64,000 bases of DNA. Source: JAPOUP01 sp965201085 (lineage in GTDB: Bacteria > Pseudomonadota > Alphaproteobacteria > Rhodobacterales > Rhodobacteraceae). Below the pieces are notes generated by a model that was not told where the DNA came from, searched no databases, and saw only the letters and a list, made by a program, of their open reading frames with translations. This document shows, one piece after another, positions 1-9,989 of the stretch (positions within the stretch are counted from its first letter, which is position 1; the number at the start of each line of letters is the position of its first letter). The DNA is taken from positions 372,001 through 436,000 of the forward strand of contig CBDAVS010000015.1 in assembly GCA_965201085.1 (NCBI GenBank), read 5' to 3'. The translations under genes and the position numbers were made by a program.

Positions 1-295
1 TGTCGGGATCGACGGTCAGGTCGTCCAGCCTTGGATGGCGGAACGTCACTCTGTTGCGCGTGACATCGGAGCTGGCGGATATGGCCTGTAGCAGCGGTGC
101 CTTGCAGGCCCGTGAAAAATTGTTGCAGGGGACCCATTCAGGCCGCGCGTCATTGAAGCGGGCGGCTTCGTGCAGAACCGCCCACCGACGGTCCCAGGCG
201 ATGCACTTACCCTGCGTGATCTGGACATGGTACAGTCGCTCCCGTCCGTGGGCCTTGACCGGATAGCGCCAGATCTGGGCGACACAGGCACTCAT
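1..295 (-). CDS. MOSC-domain protein, N-terminal part (runs off the window)
   Basis: The minus strand from ATG at 295 reads MSACVAQIWRYPVKAHGRE and stays open to the window edge, about 98 residues. The opening with IWRYPVK is typical of the N-terminal beta-barrel region of MOSC proteins, and the stretch with WDRRWAV fits as well. MOSC domains are sulfur-carrier modules related to the C-terminus of molybdenum-cofactor sulfurase; the substrate of stand-alone members is usually unknown. The start overlaps the yidC stop as ATGA, so the two genes are probably translationally coupled. A MOSC gene just after yidC is a common alphaproteobacterial arrangement, from memory. The C-terminal cysteine-bearing part is outside the window, so the functional class stays open. 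Confidence 0.75.
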   Translation of the reverse strand, partial: MSACVAQIWRYPVKAHGRERLYHVQITQGKCIAWDRRWAVLHEAARFNDARPEWVPCNNFSRACKAPLLQAISASSDVTRNRVTFRHPRLDDLTVDPD

Positions 296-2100
296 TTTCC
301 CTCGGCCTTGGTCTTTCGTCTCAAGCCGGAGATGATGTTGCCGAATACGTCCGGTCGGTATCCCTGGCTTCGCATGATCAGGTATTGCTGTGCGAAGGTG
401 ATCACATTGTTCGCGATCCAGTAGATGATCAGTCCACTGGCGAAGGTTCCCAGCATGAACATGAATACCCATGGCATCCAGGCGAAGATCATCGCCTGCG
501 TCGGGTCTGTCGGCGCCGGGTTCAGCTTCTGTTGAAGCCACATCGAGATTCCCAGAAGGATCGGTAGCACCCCGAGCGAAAAAATGAAGAAAATGGAGCC
601 GGGATCCGGTGTCGAGTAGGGCAGGAGACCGAACAGGTTCAGGATCGAGGAAGGATCGGGCGCCGAGAGGTCCATAATCCATCCGAGCCACGGCGCATGC
701 CGCAGTTCGATGGTGACGAAAATCACTTTGTACAGTGAGAAAAAGATCGGGATCTGCAGGAGGATCGGCAGGCAGCCGGAAGCCGGATTGACTTTCTCTT
801 TCTTATAGAGTGCCATCATCTCCTGCTGCATCTTCTGGCGATCGTCTCCGACACGTTCCTTGATCTTCGCCATTTCGGGCTGCAGTTCTTTCATTTTCGC
901 CATCGACACATAGGACTTGAAGGCGAGAGGAAAGAGTACCGCTTTTATGATAAGGGTCAGTCCGATGATGGCCCATCCCATGTTGCCGATCAGTTCGTTC
1001 AGCCAGTGCAGCACTGCGAAAATCGGCTTGGTCAGAAAGAAAAACCAGCCCCAATCGATCGAGTCGATGAATTTATAGATGCCATTGTCGCGCTCATAGG
1101 CGCGTATGGTGTCCCATTCCTTGGCACCTGCGAACAGCCGTGTCGTGACATTCGCCGTTTCGCCATCCAACAGGGCTACCGTTCGGTAACGTGCCTCGGC
1201 GGAATAGACATCTGCGGTCGCGTCGTATTTCAGGACGGAGGTGAACGGGGCGTCCGTGGGTGGCACGAGCGTGGTCATCCAGTAGTGATCGGTGAAGCCC
1301 AACCAACCGTTCCGCTCGATCTCCAGCACTTCGGCATTGGCGCCCCAGCGTTCGTCTCGGTCGAAATCACGTAGATTTCCGTAGTTGAATTCGCTCATCT
1401 CCTCGCCCGATTGACGAATCGGGCCTTCCTGGATGATGAAGAAGCCCGTTAGGTCCTGTGGCTCGCCATGACGGCGAAGCATACCGTAGGGAGCGAGCCG
1501 AATGTCGGTTCCGCTGCCGTTCCGCACGCTTTGGTTGACGGTGAACAGGAAGTCTTCATCGATCGAAATGGTGCGTGTGAACGTAATGCCCTTCGTATTG
1601 GTCCAGGTCAGAACGAGCGGAGTATCGGGAGTTAAAACCGCACCTGTGGGAGCGGTCCATCGCGTGTCGGCACCGGGCACGTCCTGCCATTCGAGATCCC
1701 CGCCCGGTGCCCATCCGAACAGAGCCAGATAGGCGGAGTCTGACCCCACCGGCTTAAGGAGCGAAACCGAGCCGCTTCCTTCCGCAAGTGTCGCCCGATA
1801 ATCCAGCAGGTCGAGTTCGTCGATGCGGCCACCCGTCAGGGCGACAGAGCCCAGAAGCCTATCGGTCTGGATCGGTATTCGGGCGCTCTCAATGGACGTG
1901 GTTGCTCCGAGGTCGGGCGTTTTCGTGGCTTCACCGTCGGTTGCGTCCACGGCTGGAGCGGTGACCGCGTCGGTTCGGGAGGCTTCGGAAGGCACCTGCT
2001 CGAAGGGTGGTTCCTCCGGCGGAAACAGTATGAACCAGGCCAGGATCACCATGAAGCTCAGCGCCGTTGCCATGATGAGGTTCTTGTTCTGATCGTCCAT
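292..2100 (-). CDS. yidC: Membrane protein insertase YidC
   Basis: YidC inserts and folds inner-membrane proteins, alone or with the Sec translocon. The 602-residue protein begins MDDQNKNLIMATALSFMVI, giving the usual N-terminal membrane anchor; an open frame 28 codons further upstream lacks this pattern, so ATG at 2100 is preferred. A long periplasmic beta-domain follows (roughly residues 60-350), then the conserved insertase core with several membrane segments, including GWAIIGLTLIIKAVLFPLA, a cytoplasmic coiled helical hairpin rich in K, E and Q, and NPASGCLPILLQIPIFFSL. The C-terminus is basic (GLRRKTKAEGK), as in ribosome-contacting YidC tails. Length and architecture are those of Gram-negative YidC. 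It is followed at 4-nt overlap by the MOSC gene. Confidence 0.97.
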   Translation of the reverse strand: MDDQNKNLIMATALSFMVILAWFILFPPEEPPFEQVPSEASRTDAVTAPAVDATDGEATKTPDLGATTSIESARIPIQTDRLLGSVALTGGRIDELDLLDYRATLAEGSGSVSLLKPVGSDSAYLALFGWAPGGDLEWQDVPGADTRWTAPTGAVLTPDTPLVLTWTNTKGITFTRTISIDEDFLFTVNQSVRNGSGTDIRLAPYGMLRRHGEPQDLTGFFIIQEGPIRQSGEEMSEFNYGNLRDFDRDERWGANAEVLEIERNGWLGFTDHYWMTTLVPPTDAPFTSVLKYDATADVYSAEARYRTVALLDGETANVTTRLFAGAKEWDTIRAYERDNGIYKFIDSIDWGWFFFLTKPIFAVLHWLNELIGNMGWAIIGLTLIIKAVLFPLAFKSYVSMAKMKELQPEMAKIKERVGDDRQKMQQEMMALYKKEKVNPASGCLPILLQIPIFFSLYKVIFVTIELRHAPWLGWIMDLSAPDPSSILNLFGLLPYSTPDPGSIFFIFSLGVLPILLGISMWLQQKLNPAPTDPTQAMIFAWMPWVFMFMLGTFASGLIIYWIANNVITFAQQYLIMRSQGYRPDVFGNIISGLRRKTKAEGK

Positions 2101-2275
2101 GCGGACACCACCGTTTCGCTGTATGGAATCAGAGAGGTTCAACAGTCCGGAACGCGGAAGGTCAAGGGAAAAGCCTGCCCGCACGCGAAATGCGACAGCA
2201 TATTCCGCTGTGCCTGTCGCCGTCCAACGGTTGCTACCTGCCTTGGCTTTGGCGGGAGGGATCCCGCGTGACGGT

Positions 2276-3118
2276 TTATGACTCGGAGCTCTCCGATTGG
2301 AGTGCCAGACCCGCGAAATCGAAGAGATCGGGGTCGAGAAGATGCGACGGACGGGCGTTCATGAGCGCACGGAAGATTTTCCGCCTGCACCCCGGGCTTT
2401 CCGACTCCCATCGGTTGAGCAGCACCTTTATCCGTTGGCGCTGCAGCCCGTCCTGGCTACCGCAGAGGTCACAGGGAATTATTGGATAGTCCATCGCCCG
2501 GGTGAACCGCTCGCAATCGGATTCCGCTACATATGCGAGCGGGCGGTATACGAACAGGTCGCCTTCGTCGTTGAGGAGCTTGGGCGGCATCGTGGCCAGA
2601 CGGCCTCCGTGAAACAGGTTAAGAAAGAAGGTTTCGATAATGTCATCGCGATGATGACCCAGCACGACGGCGCTGCAGCCCTCTTCCCGCGCGATCCTGT
2701 AAAGGATACCGCGGCGTAGCCGGGAACAGAGCGCACAGTAGGTTTTACCCGCTGGAACTTTGGCGGTGACCACGGAATATGTGTTCTGATAATCGATTCG
2801 ATGGGGTACCTCGGTCCGCTTCAGGAATTCCGGCAATACGGTCGCGGGGAAACCGGGCTGCCCCTGGTCAAGATTGCAGGCAAGCAGGTCGACCGGCAGA
2901 AGTCCGCGCCATTTGAGCTCATTCAGCGCCGCGAGCATGGTGTAGCTGTCCTTTCCGCCGGACAGGCAGACCAGCCATCGGGCGCCGGGTTCGATCATTC
3001 CGTATCGTTCGATCGCGGATCGGGTTTCGCGCACGATTCGCTTGCGCAGCTTGCGGAACTCGGTTGTTTCCGGCGCTCCGTGCAGGAGCGGATGGATGTC
3101 TCTGGATTTGTCGAGCAT
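2276..3118 (-). CDS. ttcA: tRNA-cytidine(32) 2-sulfurtransferase TtcA
   Basis: TtcA thiolates C32 in the anticodon loop of certain tRNAs using ATP and an iron-sulfur cluster. The 280-residue protein shows the PP-loop ATP-binding motif SGGKDS at residues 53-58, the first cysteine pair as CALC near residue 130, the second pair as CDLC in IPCDLCGSQ, and the family motif VLGHHRDDIIETFFLNL. These are the diagnostic features separating TtcA from TilS or MnmA. Length is close to the family norm of about 280-310. It lies 175 bp upstream of yidC on the same strand; whether they share a transcript is not clear. Confidence 0.95.
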   Translation of the reverse strand: MLDKSRDIHPLLHGAPETTEFRKLRKRIVRETRSAIERYGMIEPGARWLVCLSGGKDSYTMLAALNELKWRGLLPVDLLACNLDQGQPGFPATVLPEFLKRTEVPHRIDYQNTYSVVTAKVPAGKTYCALCSRLRRGILYRIAREEGCSAVVLGHHRDDIIETFFLNLFHGGRLATMPPKLLNDEGDLFVYRPLAYVAESDCERFTRAMDYPIIPCDLCGSQDGLQRQRIKVLLNRWESESPGCRRKIFRALMNARPSHLLDPDLFDFAGLALQSESSES

Positions 3119-3388
3119 GGTGCGTTTCTAGAGTGGTGTTGGAGGCCGGACAAGTGCGGTGACGATGGACCGCCGCCTTCGGGTCGATCATCGGACGTAC
3201 CCGGCCTGAGGGCAGGGCGACTGGCGCAAGGCTGAATTCCATGGGCGGTTCGCTGGATAGATCTGGCGCGATCGTAGCGCAGTCACACATCGAAAGGGAT
3301 TTTATTCCGAGAGTGGGCTGGAAGCGTCCTCGTTTGTAGGAGGCGGAAATTTTGTTCATTCCGTTTTTCAAGACGCACAGTGTCTTGT
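3119..3388. other. Intergenic DNA upstream of ttcA
   Basis: No convincing gene is seen. It should hold the ttcA promoter on the minus strand. A degenerate IS30 copy begins at 3392. Confidence 0.5.
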
Positions 3389-3391
3389 ATG

Positions 3392-4642
3392 CCCCGCACC
3401 AGCCTGAAGTGCAGCACCTTAGGTGGTGGGAGGCCGCGCCGGGGGCGCGGCATATCGCGAACCAGCCGGATAACGGCGACAGTCCCTGTGTGAACAATGG
3501 GGGAGTGTCATGCCCGAGGGCTACCGTCATCCGACCTTCGACGGGAGACGCCGGATTTTCGCCCTGGGGAAAGGCGGGCTTTCGAACGGGGCCATCGCGC
3601 GGCGGCCTGGGCGCGACCCGCCGACGTATCGCGTGAGCTCCGTCGCGACGCCGGCGGTCGGGGATACAGGCGCAGGCGGGCGCAGGGGAGGGCCACCGGG
3701 CGGAGGGGCGGTGCCCCGTCGGTGCCGGGGAAACCCAACGGGGAGCGCCGGGCGGCGGTCGTGGCGAAGCTGGAGGAGGGCTGGAGCCCGGAACGGATCC
3801 CGGGTCGTCTCCGGCTGGAGGACCCCGGCATGGTCGGCGGGCAGCGGATATACGACCGCATCCGGGCCGACGGGAAGGGTGGCGGAAGTCCGTTGACGCA
3901 CCTCCGCCGCCGCGGAAGGAAGCGGAACCGGCAGGGTGGCCGCCACGCGGGCCGGGGGCCATATCCCGGGCCGGAGGGACATCCCGGAGCGCCCGAAAGA
4001 GGTCGGGGCGAAGGCGGGGACCGGCGACCGGGAGGCCGACACCGTTATCGGCAGGGGCCATGGCGGCGCGGTGGTGTCGCCTGTGGACCGGGCGTCGGAA
4101 CAGCCGCCTGTCCAGAGGGTTGACGGAAAGAGGGCGGGGGCGGTCGGCGGAGCGATGACCGACCTTCCCGAGGGTCCCGGGGCCAGGGTCCACACGATCA
4201 CGGCGGGCAGCGGCAGGGAGACCGCGGGGCACGCGAAGGAGGCGAAGGCGCTGGCGGCGGGCTTCCTCCTCCCGACGCCCCACCACTCGTGGGAGCGGGG
4301 CCTGAACGGGCATACCAACGGGCCGCCGTCCCGGTACCTGCCGAAGGGGACCGACCTGCGGCTGGTCACGGACGCCCGTGTGAAGCGGGTCCGGGACATC
4401 CTGAACGCACGCCCCCGCAAGGCGCCCGGCCACCTGACGCCTGCGGAGGCGTTCGCCCGGGCCCGGCCTCCCCGAGGACGCCCGACCCGTCGGACGGCGG
4501 GGGAGAAAGAGGGTTTCCGGCGCGCCCGCCCGGTTTCGGTCGGGCCACCCCACCCCTCCCTTGCCCGGGGCCGCCGCCTCCGCCCGGGCTTCGCCCCCGC
4601 TCCGGCGGCGGGCCGGGGTTGCGCTTCGGATCGGCGCCGGGG
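3392..4642 (+). mobile_element. IS30-family element, degenerate copy A
   Basis: The ends form imperfect inverted repeats: CCCCGCACCAGCCTGAAGTG on the left, and on the right the inverse of a sequence ending in GCGCTTCGGATCGGCGCCGGGG. The element is bounded by a 3-bp direct repeat ATG (3389-3391 and 4643-4645), which fits the 2-3 bp duplications of IS30 elements. It is 1,251 bp, shorter than the full copies at 25809 and 61333 (about 1,378 bp), and GC-richer. The transposase inside is broken. Confidence 0.8.
3510..4473 (+). pseudogene. IS30 transposase, frameshifted and catalytically mutated
   Basis: The reading starts MPEGYRHPTFDGRRR at 3510, matching the full copies (MPEGYRHLTFDERCQ), then moves to a second frame near 3640 and a third near 3970. 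Recognisable blocks include VVAKLEEGWSPERIPGRLRLEDPG, written here in two parts (VVAKLEEGWSPE, RIPGRLRLEDPG), then DREADTVIGRGHGGAVV and VTDARVKRVRDILNARPRK. The second catalytic aspartate is lost: the full copies have TITADNGKEFAGH, this one TITAGSGRETAGH. The normal stop after ARARPP is also missing. No active enzyme can be made. Confidence 0.85.
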
Positions 4643-4906
4643 ATGGATAACACCGGAAAATGGGAGAGACCCTTGGCGATCAGGAATCTTCCGATCGCCC
4701 GTAATGGCGGTGAGACGTTGGATTTCACCCTGCATCCGGCGCTGCGGATGTCCGCGAAATTTGTTACCCATCCGACCGTCATCGTCGAAAATGGAGCTTT
4801 CAGCCTCTGGAACTGGTTGTGCGGTTCAATACGGAAATCCATCACGGAAATCATCGGGCGACGCACAGATGATCCGGCGTTCAGGTTCCGTTGCGCGGAA
4901 AAATAG
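4643..4906 (+). CDS. Unrecognised 87-residue ORF abutting IS30 copy A
   Basis: An open frame begins exactly at the right-hand ATG of the IS30 target duplication (MDNTGKWERPLAIRNL) and runs to FRCAEK. I do not recognise it. It may be the surviving start of a host gene displaced by the IS, or chance. There is no obvious ribosome binding site because the upstream DNA is now IS end. The following 330 bp up to 5242 show no gene. Confidence 0.2.
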   Translation: MDNTGKWERPLAIRNLPIARNGGETLDFTLHPALRMSAKFVTHPTVIVENGAFSLWNWLCGSIRKSITEIIGRRTDDPAFRFRCAEK

Positions 4907-5242
4907 GTGCCGAGCGGGCCTTCCTTGGTGCGTTGCGGGGTTTTGTAATCCAGGCGCTTGGTCGAAATCGTGACAATCGGACGATCCAGGGACTTCGCGC
5001 ATCCAAAATCCATCCACCATGAAACGAGTTTGGCACGTCATGGAATCGGCGCCAATCACCATTTTCATCCAGCCATCGGATCGATCGCCGATCCTGTCAT
5101 TTCGCGATGACCTTGAAGCCGGATTGTTGATTATGGATCCCTGCCAGAAATCGAAACTCGGCGAAGATCCGTTCGGTGGGATCATATCTTCGGTCCTGAA
5201 AGGCACCGGGATCCCCCTGGTTCTTTCACCATAACCTATCCA

Positions 5243-5900
5243 ATGAAGGAGTCTGAAACGAGCTTTACGAACATAATGAAGGCGGTGGGTCTGGCCACCG
5301 CCATGGCACTGCCGGGCATGGAGATGGCTGAGTGGCAGCCAAGCGGGCCGGTCACGCTGCAGATCGGTTTCGGCGCGGGCGGTAGCAACGATTCGCTGGG
5401 CCGCGCGGTCGCAGCGGCAATGGAAGAGCGGACCGGTTGGAACGTGATTGTCGAAAAAACCTGGCGGTGACGGTGTTGCGATGTTCTCATCGCCGGTGCG
5501 CACCGAACCGGATGGCCTGACGATGGGCATGGGCGTCACCATTCCGACGCTTCTGAACCTGGCCCAACGTGGTGATACCCTGCCGTTCAAAGCGGATAGC
5601 TTTGATTATCTGGCAACCGTTCCTCTGGCACCACTGGCTTTGGTCGCACCGAAAGACGCACCCTACGACACCTTCGCCGAACTTGCTGAACACTCGAAGG
5701 CTAGCGGTGGGTAGCTGATTGGCTTCGATGCCGGTCCACAACGCATGATGATGCTTGTCGTAAATAAGAACACGGGTGCCGGGTTTGATCTCGTATGCAA
5801 CAACAGCGGTACCGAAATCGTCCATGGCCTGCTCGGCGGTCAGTTCGATGCGGGTTTCGGCGCGGGCGCGCATATCCAGTATCTGGACTCCGGCGACCCT
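5243..5900 (+). pseudogene. TctC/Bug-type tricarboxylate transporter solute-binding protein, decayed
   Basis: TctC proteins bind carboxylates in the periplasm for tripartite tricarboxylate transporters. The start (MKESETSFTNIMKAVGLAT) includes a signal-peptide-like stretch, then VTLQIGFGAGGSNDSLGRAV, which resembles the conserved beginning of Bug proteins. At a run of six A near 5455 the frame shifts by one base; the next frame reads PGGDGVAMFSSPVRTEPDG. A stop at 5712-5714 ends this, and a third segment (TGAGFDLVCNNSGTEIVHG, then LLGGQFDAGFGAGAHIQYL) continues in yet another frame to about 5890. After that nothing is readable, whereas intact members have about 320 residues. No TctA/TctB partner is nearby. 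Confidence 0.75.
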
Positions 5901-6246
5901 TGCGTTCATTATCGGCGAGAGAGTGGCGTCGGGGCCAGGCCATGCCACCGCGCCGCCTCTTTCAGAAACACTCCGTGAATGACCTGATAGCGGAATTCGA
6001 TGAAATTCCCATAAATCCGGGCGCACCCATTCAGAAAGTGCCAGAAACTGCTGGAACATCAGGACTTCTGGAGTAAAGCCGTCAAGTGGATCTGAATCGG
6101 GCGAAACTGAATGCGGAGCCCGCATGGCAGTACATGTCTGGATTTCGGGCTGGCTGAACACATTATGTATACGTCGCTGCGAGGTGGGCTCTTGAAGCGC
6201 CAAACGTTACAGCCTATAGTGCGTCGGCGGACACGGGAGTTCGGCC

Positions 6247-7035
6247 ATGCAGGGCAGCGCCAATCTCAATCTGATGATAAAGGCTGCCCGCAGGGCCGGA
6301 CGCTCACTGGCGAAGGACTTCCGGGAGGTCGAGAACCTGCAGGTGTCGGTCAAGGGGGCCGGCGACTTTGTCAGCCGCGCGGATATCGCAGCCGAAAAAA
6401 TCATAGAGGAGGAGCTTCGCGGCGGGCGCCCGAACTATGGTTGGCTGGGCGAAGAGGGTGGAGTGGCTGAAGGGACCGATCCAACGCGTCGCTGGATCGT
6501 CGATCCGCTGGATGGCACCACGAATTTTCTGCATGGGCTGCCCCACTGGTCGGTTTCAATCGCGCTTGAGCGCAAGGGAGTGGTTGTTGCTGGCGTCGTC
6601 TATGACCCAACAGGGGACGAGATGTTCGTTGCCGAACAGGGGCAGGGCGCATGGATGAATCAGAGCCGCCTAAGGGTATCGGGTCGGCGTTGCATGGAAG
6701 AAGCGCTGTTCGCTACAGGTCTTCCGTTTGCCGCGCTTCCTGCGCTGTCGGAAAAAATGCGCGACCTTGAGCGAGTTTCACCCGGCTGTTCAGGGCTGCG
6801 GTCCACGGGATCCTCAGCGCTCGACCTTGGCTATGTGGCAGCGGGCCGCCTTGACGGATGCTGGGAACGCAGGCTGAAAGCTTGGGACATGGCCGCTGGG
6901 ATTCTGATCGTGAAGGAGGCGGGTGGATTCGTACAGGCCATGTCAGCCGACGCGAATCCGCTGGAGACCGGAGGTATCATCGCGGCAAATGACCGGATAT
7001 TTCCAAAATTAGCCGCCGCCATTCGGGGGGAATGA
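6247..7035 (+). CDS. suhB: Inositol-1-monophosphatase family protein SuhB
   Basis: SuhB-type enzymes dephosphorylate inositol monophosphate with magnesium; in bacteria SuhB also acts as an rRNA transcription antitermination factor. The 262-residue protein has all metal-site motifs: GEEGG (first metal ligand E), WIVDPLDGTTNFLHGLPHW, and the C-terminal WDMAAGILIVKEAGG. The start MQGSANLNLMIKAARRAGR matches typical alphaproteobacterial SuhB. It is flanked by two decayed genes (TctC upstream, LysR downstream) but is itself intact. A short palindrome GGACCATACCTGGTCC follows the stop at about 7039-7054 and might be a weak hairpin. Confidence 0.93.
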   Translation: MQGSANLNLMIKAARRAGRSLAKDFREVENLQVSVKGAGDFVSRADIAAEKIIEEELRGGRPNYGWLGEEGGVAEGTDPTRRWIVDPLDGTTNFLHGLPHWSVSIALERKGVVVAGVVYDPTGDEMFVAEQGQGAWMNQSRLRVSGRRCMEEALFATGLPFAALPALSEKMRDLERVSPGCSGLRSTGSSALDLGYVAAGRLDGCWERRLKAWDMAAGILIVKEAGGFVQAMSADANPLETGGIIAANDRIFPKLAAAIRGE

Positions 7036-7061
7036 TCGGGACCATACCTGGTCCGTTGCCA

Positions 7062-7752
7062 TCACCACCACAGTACATTCCGTTCATGGCGCTGGATGGT
7101 GTTGGCGAGGCTGGCGAATTCGCTGGTAATGAACCGGACCAGCCGTCGCACGACCGGCTTTTCCGGTACGGTGCAATTGACCAGCACGCCTAGGTTGCGG
7201 TCTGGATCGCCAATTCGAACCGGGAGCGCAGACAGGCGGTTTTCCCGCCGAAGCATGAACACGACCGAATACGGAAGCACGGGCAGCGCGTCAGAACCTG
7301 ACAGTATGTTTGTTACGGCACTGAGTGATCCACCGGTGAAGCAGAACTTGAAATCGCGTACGCCGATGCTGAACAGCGCTGCCCTCAGGTCGTGATAGAG
7401 CGGGCTGTCGGCGGGAGGGGCTATCCAGGGAAAGGTGGCAATGTCCTTACGGAGAAACGGCGATCTGCGCGCAAGTGGATGACCCGTGCGACAGGCGATG
7501 ACGTTACGGCTTGGTAGAATCTGCGTGAATCCACAGCTCTCGGAGACCTCGGATTCCCGAATGGGCAGGATTGCGAGATCCAGGATGTCGCTTTCGAGCC
7601 TGCGAATCAGTTCCGGCGATGTAACCGTAGCTCTGGTCAATCCTGACATCCGGATTCTCGGACTGGAAACCCGCTATAATGCCTGAGACCACCCCATCCA
7701 TGAAGATCGGCGTGCTGGCGATCAGGACGGCGCTGCTCCGGCCGCTATGGTA
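7062..7752 (-). pseudogene. LysR-type regulator, substrate-binding domain fragment
   Basis: Only the C-terminal effector-binding part remains. Reading inward from the ISNCY junction near 7752 gives SSAVLIASTPIFMDGVVSG and then NPDVRIDQSYGYIAG; near 7630 the frame changes and continues ELIRRLESDILDLAILPIRE to a normal end. The pattern (alpha/beta domain, DLAILP, SCGFTQILPSRNVIA) is that of LysR substrate-binding domains. The DNA-binding helix-turn-helix half is missing; I looked for it beyond the IS at 9543 and did not recognise it. So the gene suffered an IS insertion and a frameshift. Confidence 0.7.
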
Positions 7753-9542
7753 GTGTCTGCCAGAAAACCCCGTGTTTTTCCGGGGATCGGGCCGAATCCG
7801 GCGGATTCCGGCTTCACGGGACCCTGGCCGGGCCCGTCGGGGCGCCGCCCGGGGCTTCGACGGGACGGCCGGTGGCGGGAACATATGGTGAACATCCGGT
7901 CCTCCGCCGGCCCGCGGCACGCCGGTCCGGGCCCCGCAGCGGCGGGGCCTTCCATGGGCCGGTTCACCGGTGGACGCCCCGGTCAGGCGGCGGCGGGGAG
8001 CACGGGGCGCTCCCTCGCCGGCGGCATCAGGCCGGGGCGGTGGACGTTCGCGGCCAGCACCGCCAGCGCCACGGCGCCGGCGAAACCCTCCTTTCCGTGG
8101 CTCCGCACCCGGTCGAGGCCACGGTGCTCCAGGTTGCTGGTGGCCGACCCGCCGGCGGCGTGGGCGCGCCGCGCCCCGCGGAACGCCTCCCCGCTTTCCC
8201 GGACGCGGTCCGCCTTCGACAGCCTGCCCCTGCGGGGCATCGCGTCGGCACCGGCATCCCGTCAGGCCCCAGCCGGTCCGGGGGGCTGTGCGGACCGCGG
8301 TCGAAGCTCACCACCGACAGGTCGGGGAACCGGGCCCGCGCCTCCCCGCCCATGGGGACCGCCACGTCCACGTCGCTCCCCTCCCACATGACGGAACGGT
8401 GCGGGATGAACCGGTGCCGGTCCTCAGGGACGCGGACCGGAACGCCGGGCTCCACCGGGACCCCGGCCTTTCCCTTCGATATCCAGCGGGTGTGCGGCCC
8501 GGATATCGGGTGCACCTTCCCGCGGTGCGGGACCGTCCCTCCCTTCAGGATCCGCCGTCCGGTCAGGCCCGCCCGGTGCCTGACATGGCCGATGAAGCCC
8601 CGGACACTGTCCGATGGGCCCGGGATACCCAACATACCGTCGATCTCCGCGCGGCTGGCCTCCGCCCTGTCCGCCAGCTTCAGGGTGAGCCGGAGCGGCG
8701 CCTCCACGTCCCCCGGGCGCGGGTCGGCGAGCCGTGACGTGGCGACACCGGGACAGGGCCTGCGGAGCTTTCCGCAAAGGTATTCCTTCCGCCGCCAGCC
8801 GCGCGGCCCCAGGCCCCCCCGAAGGCCCGGGACACGTCCCAGACCATGCACCGCGCCGCGTCCATCGGCAGGCTGCGGTCGGTCGGATGGTGGACGTCGG
8901 TCCCGGCCACGAAGGAATCACAGCGGCCGCGCGACGCGGCGCCAGGCTTTTTTCCGGCCACCCTGTGGCCCCTCTCCACGACCGTCCTTCCGACCTCGGC
9001 GGGAAGCTCCGGCGAGGGGAGCGACACGCTGTCAACCAGCCGCCGGTATCCGTACCCGTATCCGTCCACGTCCCATGATCCGTGGCCCGGCCTCCGGCCT
9101 CCGCCGGATCGGGATGTGTTGGTTCGCCGGTTCCTGAAGCCGGTCGGAACCGCACCCGGGACCCTGCTTCACGACCCCGGCACCAGGATGGTCAACGGTT
9201 CCATCCCCGGCCTGCCGACCCGGCGGTCCTTTCCGGGAAGCACCAGCCGACCCGGAAGCCCGGACAGCCGCTTTCGGGTCCCTTCGTCGCCGCAGGGGTC
9301 CTGGAGGCCGATCAGGATCGCCGGGATGTCGTCCCTCGATTTCACGGTCGGCCTGATCCTCGTGATGTCGGGGCGCCGGGCCTCCGCTGGGTGTCGTGGA
9401 CCCTGCGCATGGGGGCCTCCCGAAGGGGAGGATTGGCGGATTCCGCGGCATACCCTGACCGCCATATCCGGTGAATCCCTGCAAGGTGGATTCCGTTATT
9501 TACGGCGAAAAAATAGTGACTTGGGGATTTACTGGCAGACTT
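7753..9542 (-). mobile_element. ISNCY-type element, copy 1 (degenerate)
   Basis: About 1.79 kb bounded by inverted ends with core GTCTGCCAG (7756-7764, and CTGGCAGAC at 9532-9540). It is related to the element at 37575-39359 and to fragments in the last 15 kb. A dinucleotide TA may be the target duplication (TA at 7751-7752 and at 9543-9544), which is tentative. The transposase on the minus strand is broken. The insertion removed the LysR gene at 7062. Confidence 0.75.
7983..9410 (-). pseudogene. ISNCY-type transposase, multiple frameshifts
   Basis: The protein can be followed through at least five frames: MRRVHDTQRRPGAPD from ATG 9410, then KQGPGCGSDRLQEPANQ, LVDSVSLPSPELPAEVGR, FVAGTDVHHPTDRSLP, HTRWISKGKAGVPVEPGV, MWEGSDVDVAVPMGGEA and finally SNLEHRGLDRVRSHGKEGF with stop at 7983-7985. 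From memory of the family, the pattern TDVHxPTD plus the C-terminal NLEHRGLDR / HGxEGF is characteristic of ISNCY transposases. The frame breaks fall mostly in G/C runs. Confidence 0.8.
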
Positions 9543-9989
9543 TACCTAGTGCCGGAATGACCGATTTCAGGGTGTCCGGTGAGACGCCGGTCGGGTTGGA
9601 GCGGGGCGGAAACGTATCGATCCTGTCGATGTTCCCCGGAGAGGCGTTGATCAGGCAAAATGCGTTCGAGAGCGACGCATCCCCCCGCCGACGGCTTGCT
9701 ATCCTTTGGCGAACCGTTGCCGATGGAGGATATCCGGGACCAGCGGACCCGAAGTCCTTTTCGACGTAGCCCATAGGTCCAACAGAGGTCACCGGGCGCA
9801 ACGAATCTGAAATGGATTTCCGGACGGTCGAACCTGACCGGTTTCAGCCGCGTATCGACATGACCGTCAATACGCGCTGGCACCGCGGTGGCAACCTGTC
9901 CGATGAACCGGTCCCGGGCTGATTTCCTCCACCGGAAATCGGGGCCTGTCGCCGTCTGGTAAAATTGGGCGGGATGTGCTCTTCCTGGA
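9543..9989. other. 447 bp without a recognised gene
   Basis: Open frames exist on both strands (for example minus 9542-9883), but none resembles a known protein and codon use looks random. It may be decayed sequence between the ISNCY copy and yidD. Confidence 0.4.

Noticed and set aside
3500..4970. Long antisense open frames (up to 540 codons) across IS30 copy A
   Set aside because: They are by-products of high GC with few stop codons; the recognisable protein is on the other strand and in pieces.
7756..7790. Rho-independent terminator in the ISNCY end (CCCCGTGTTTTTCCGGGG)
   Set aside because: The short stem is part of the conserved IS end in all copies and lacks a following T-run; likelier a transposase-binding feature.
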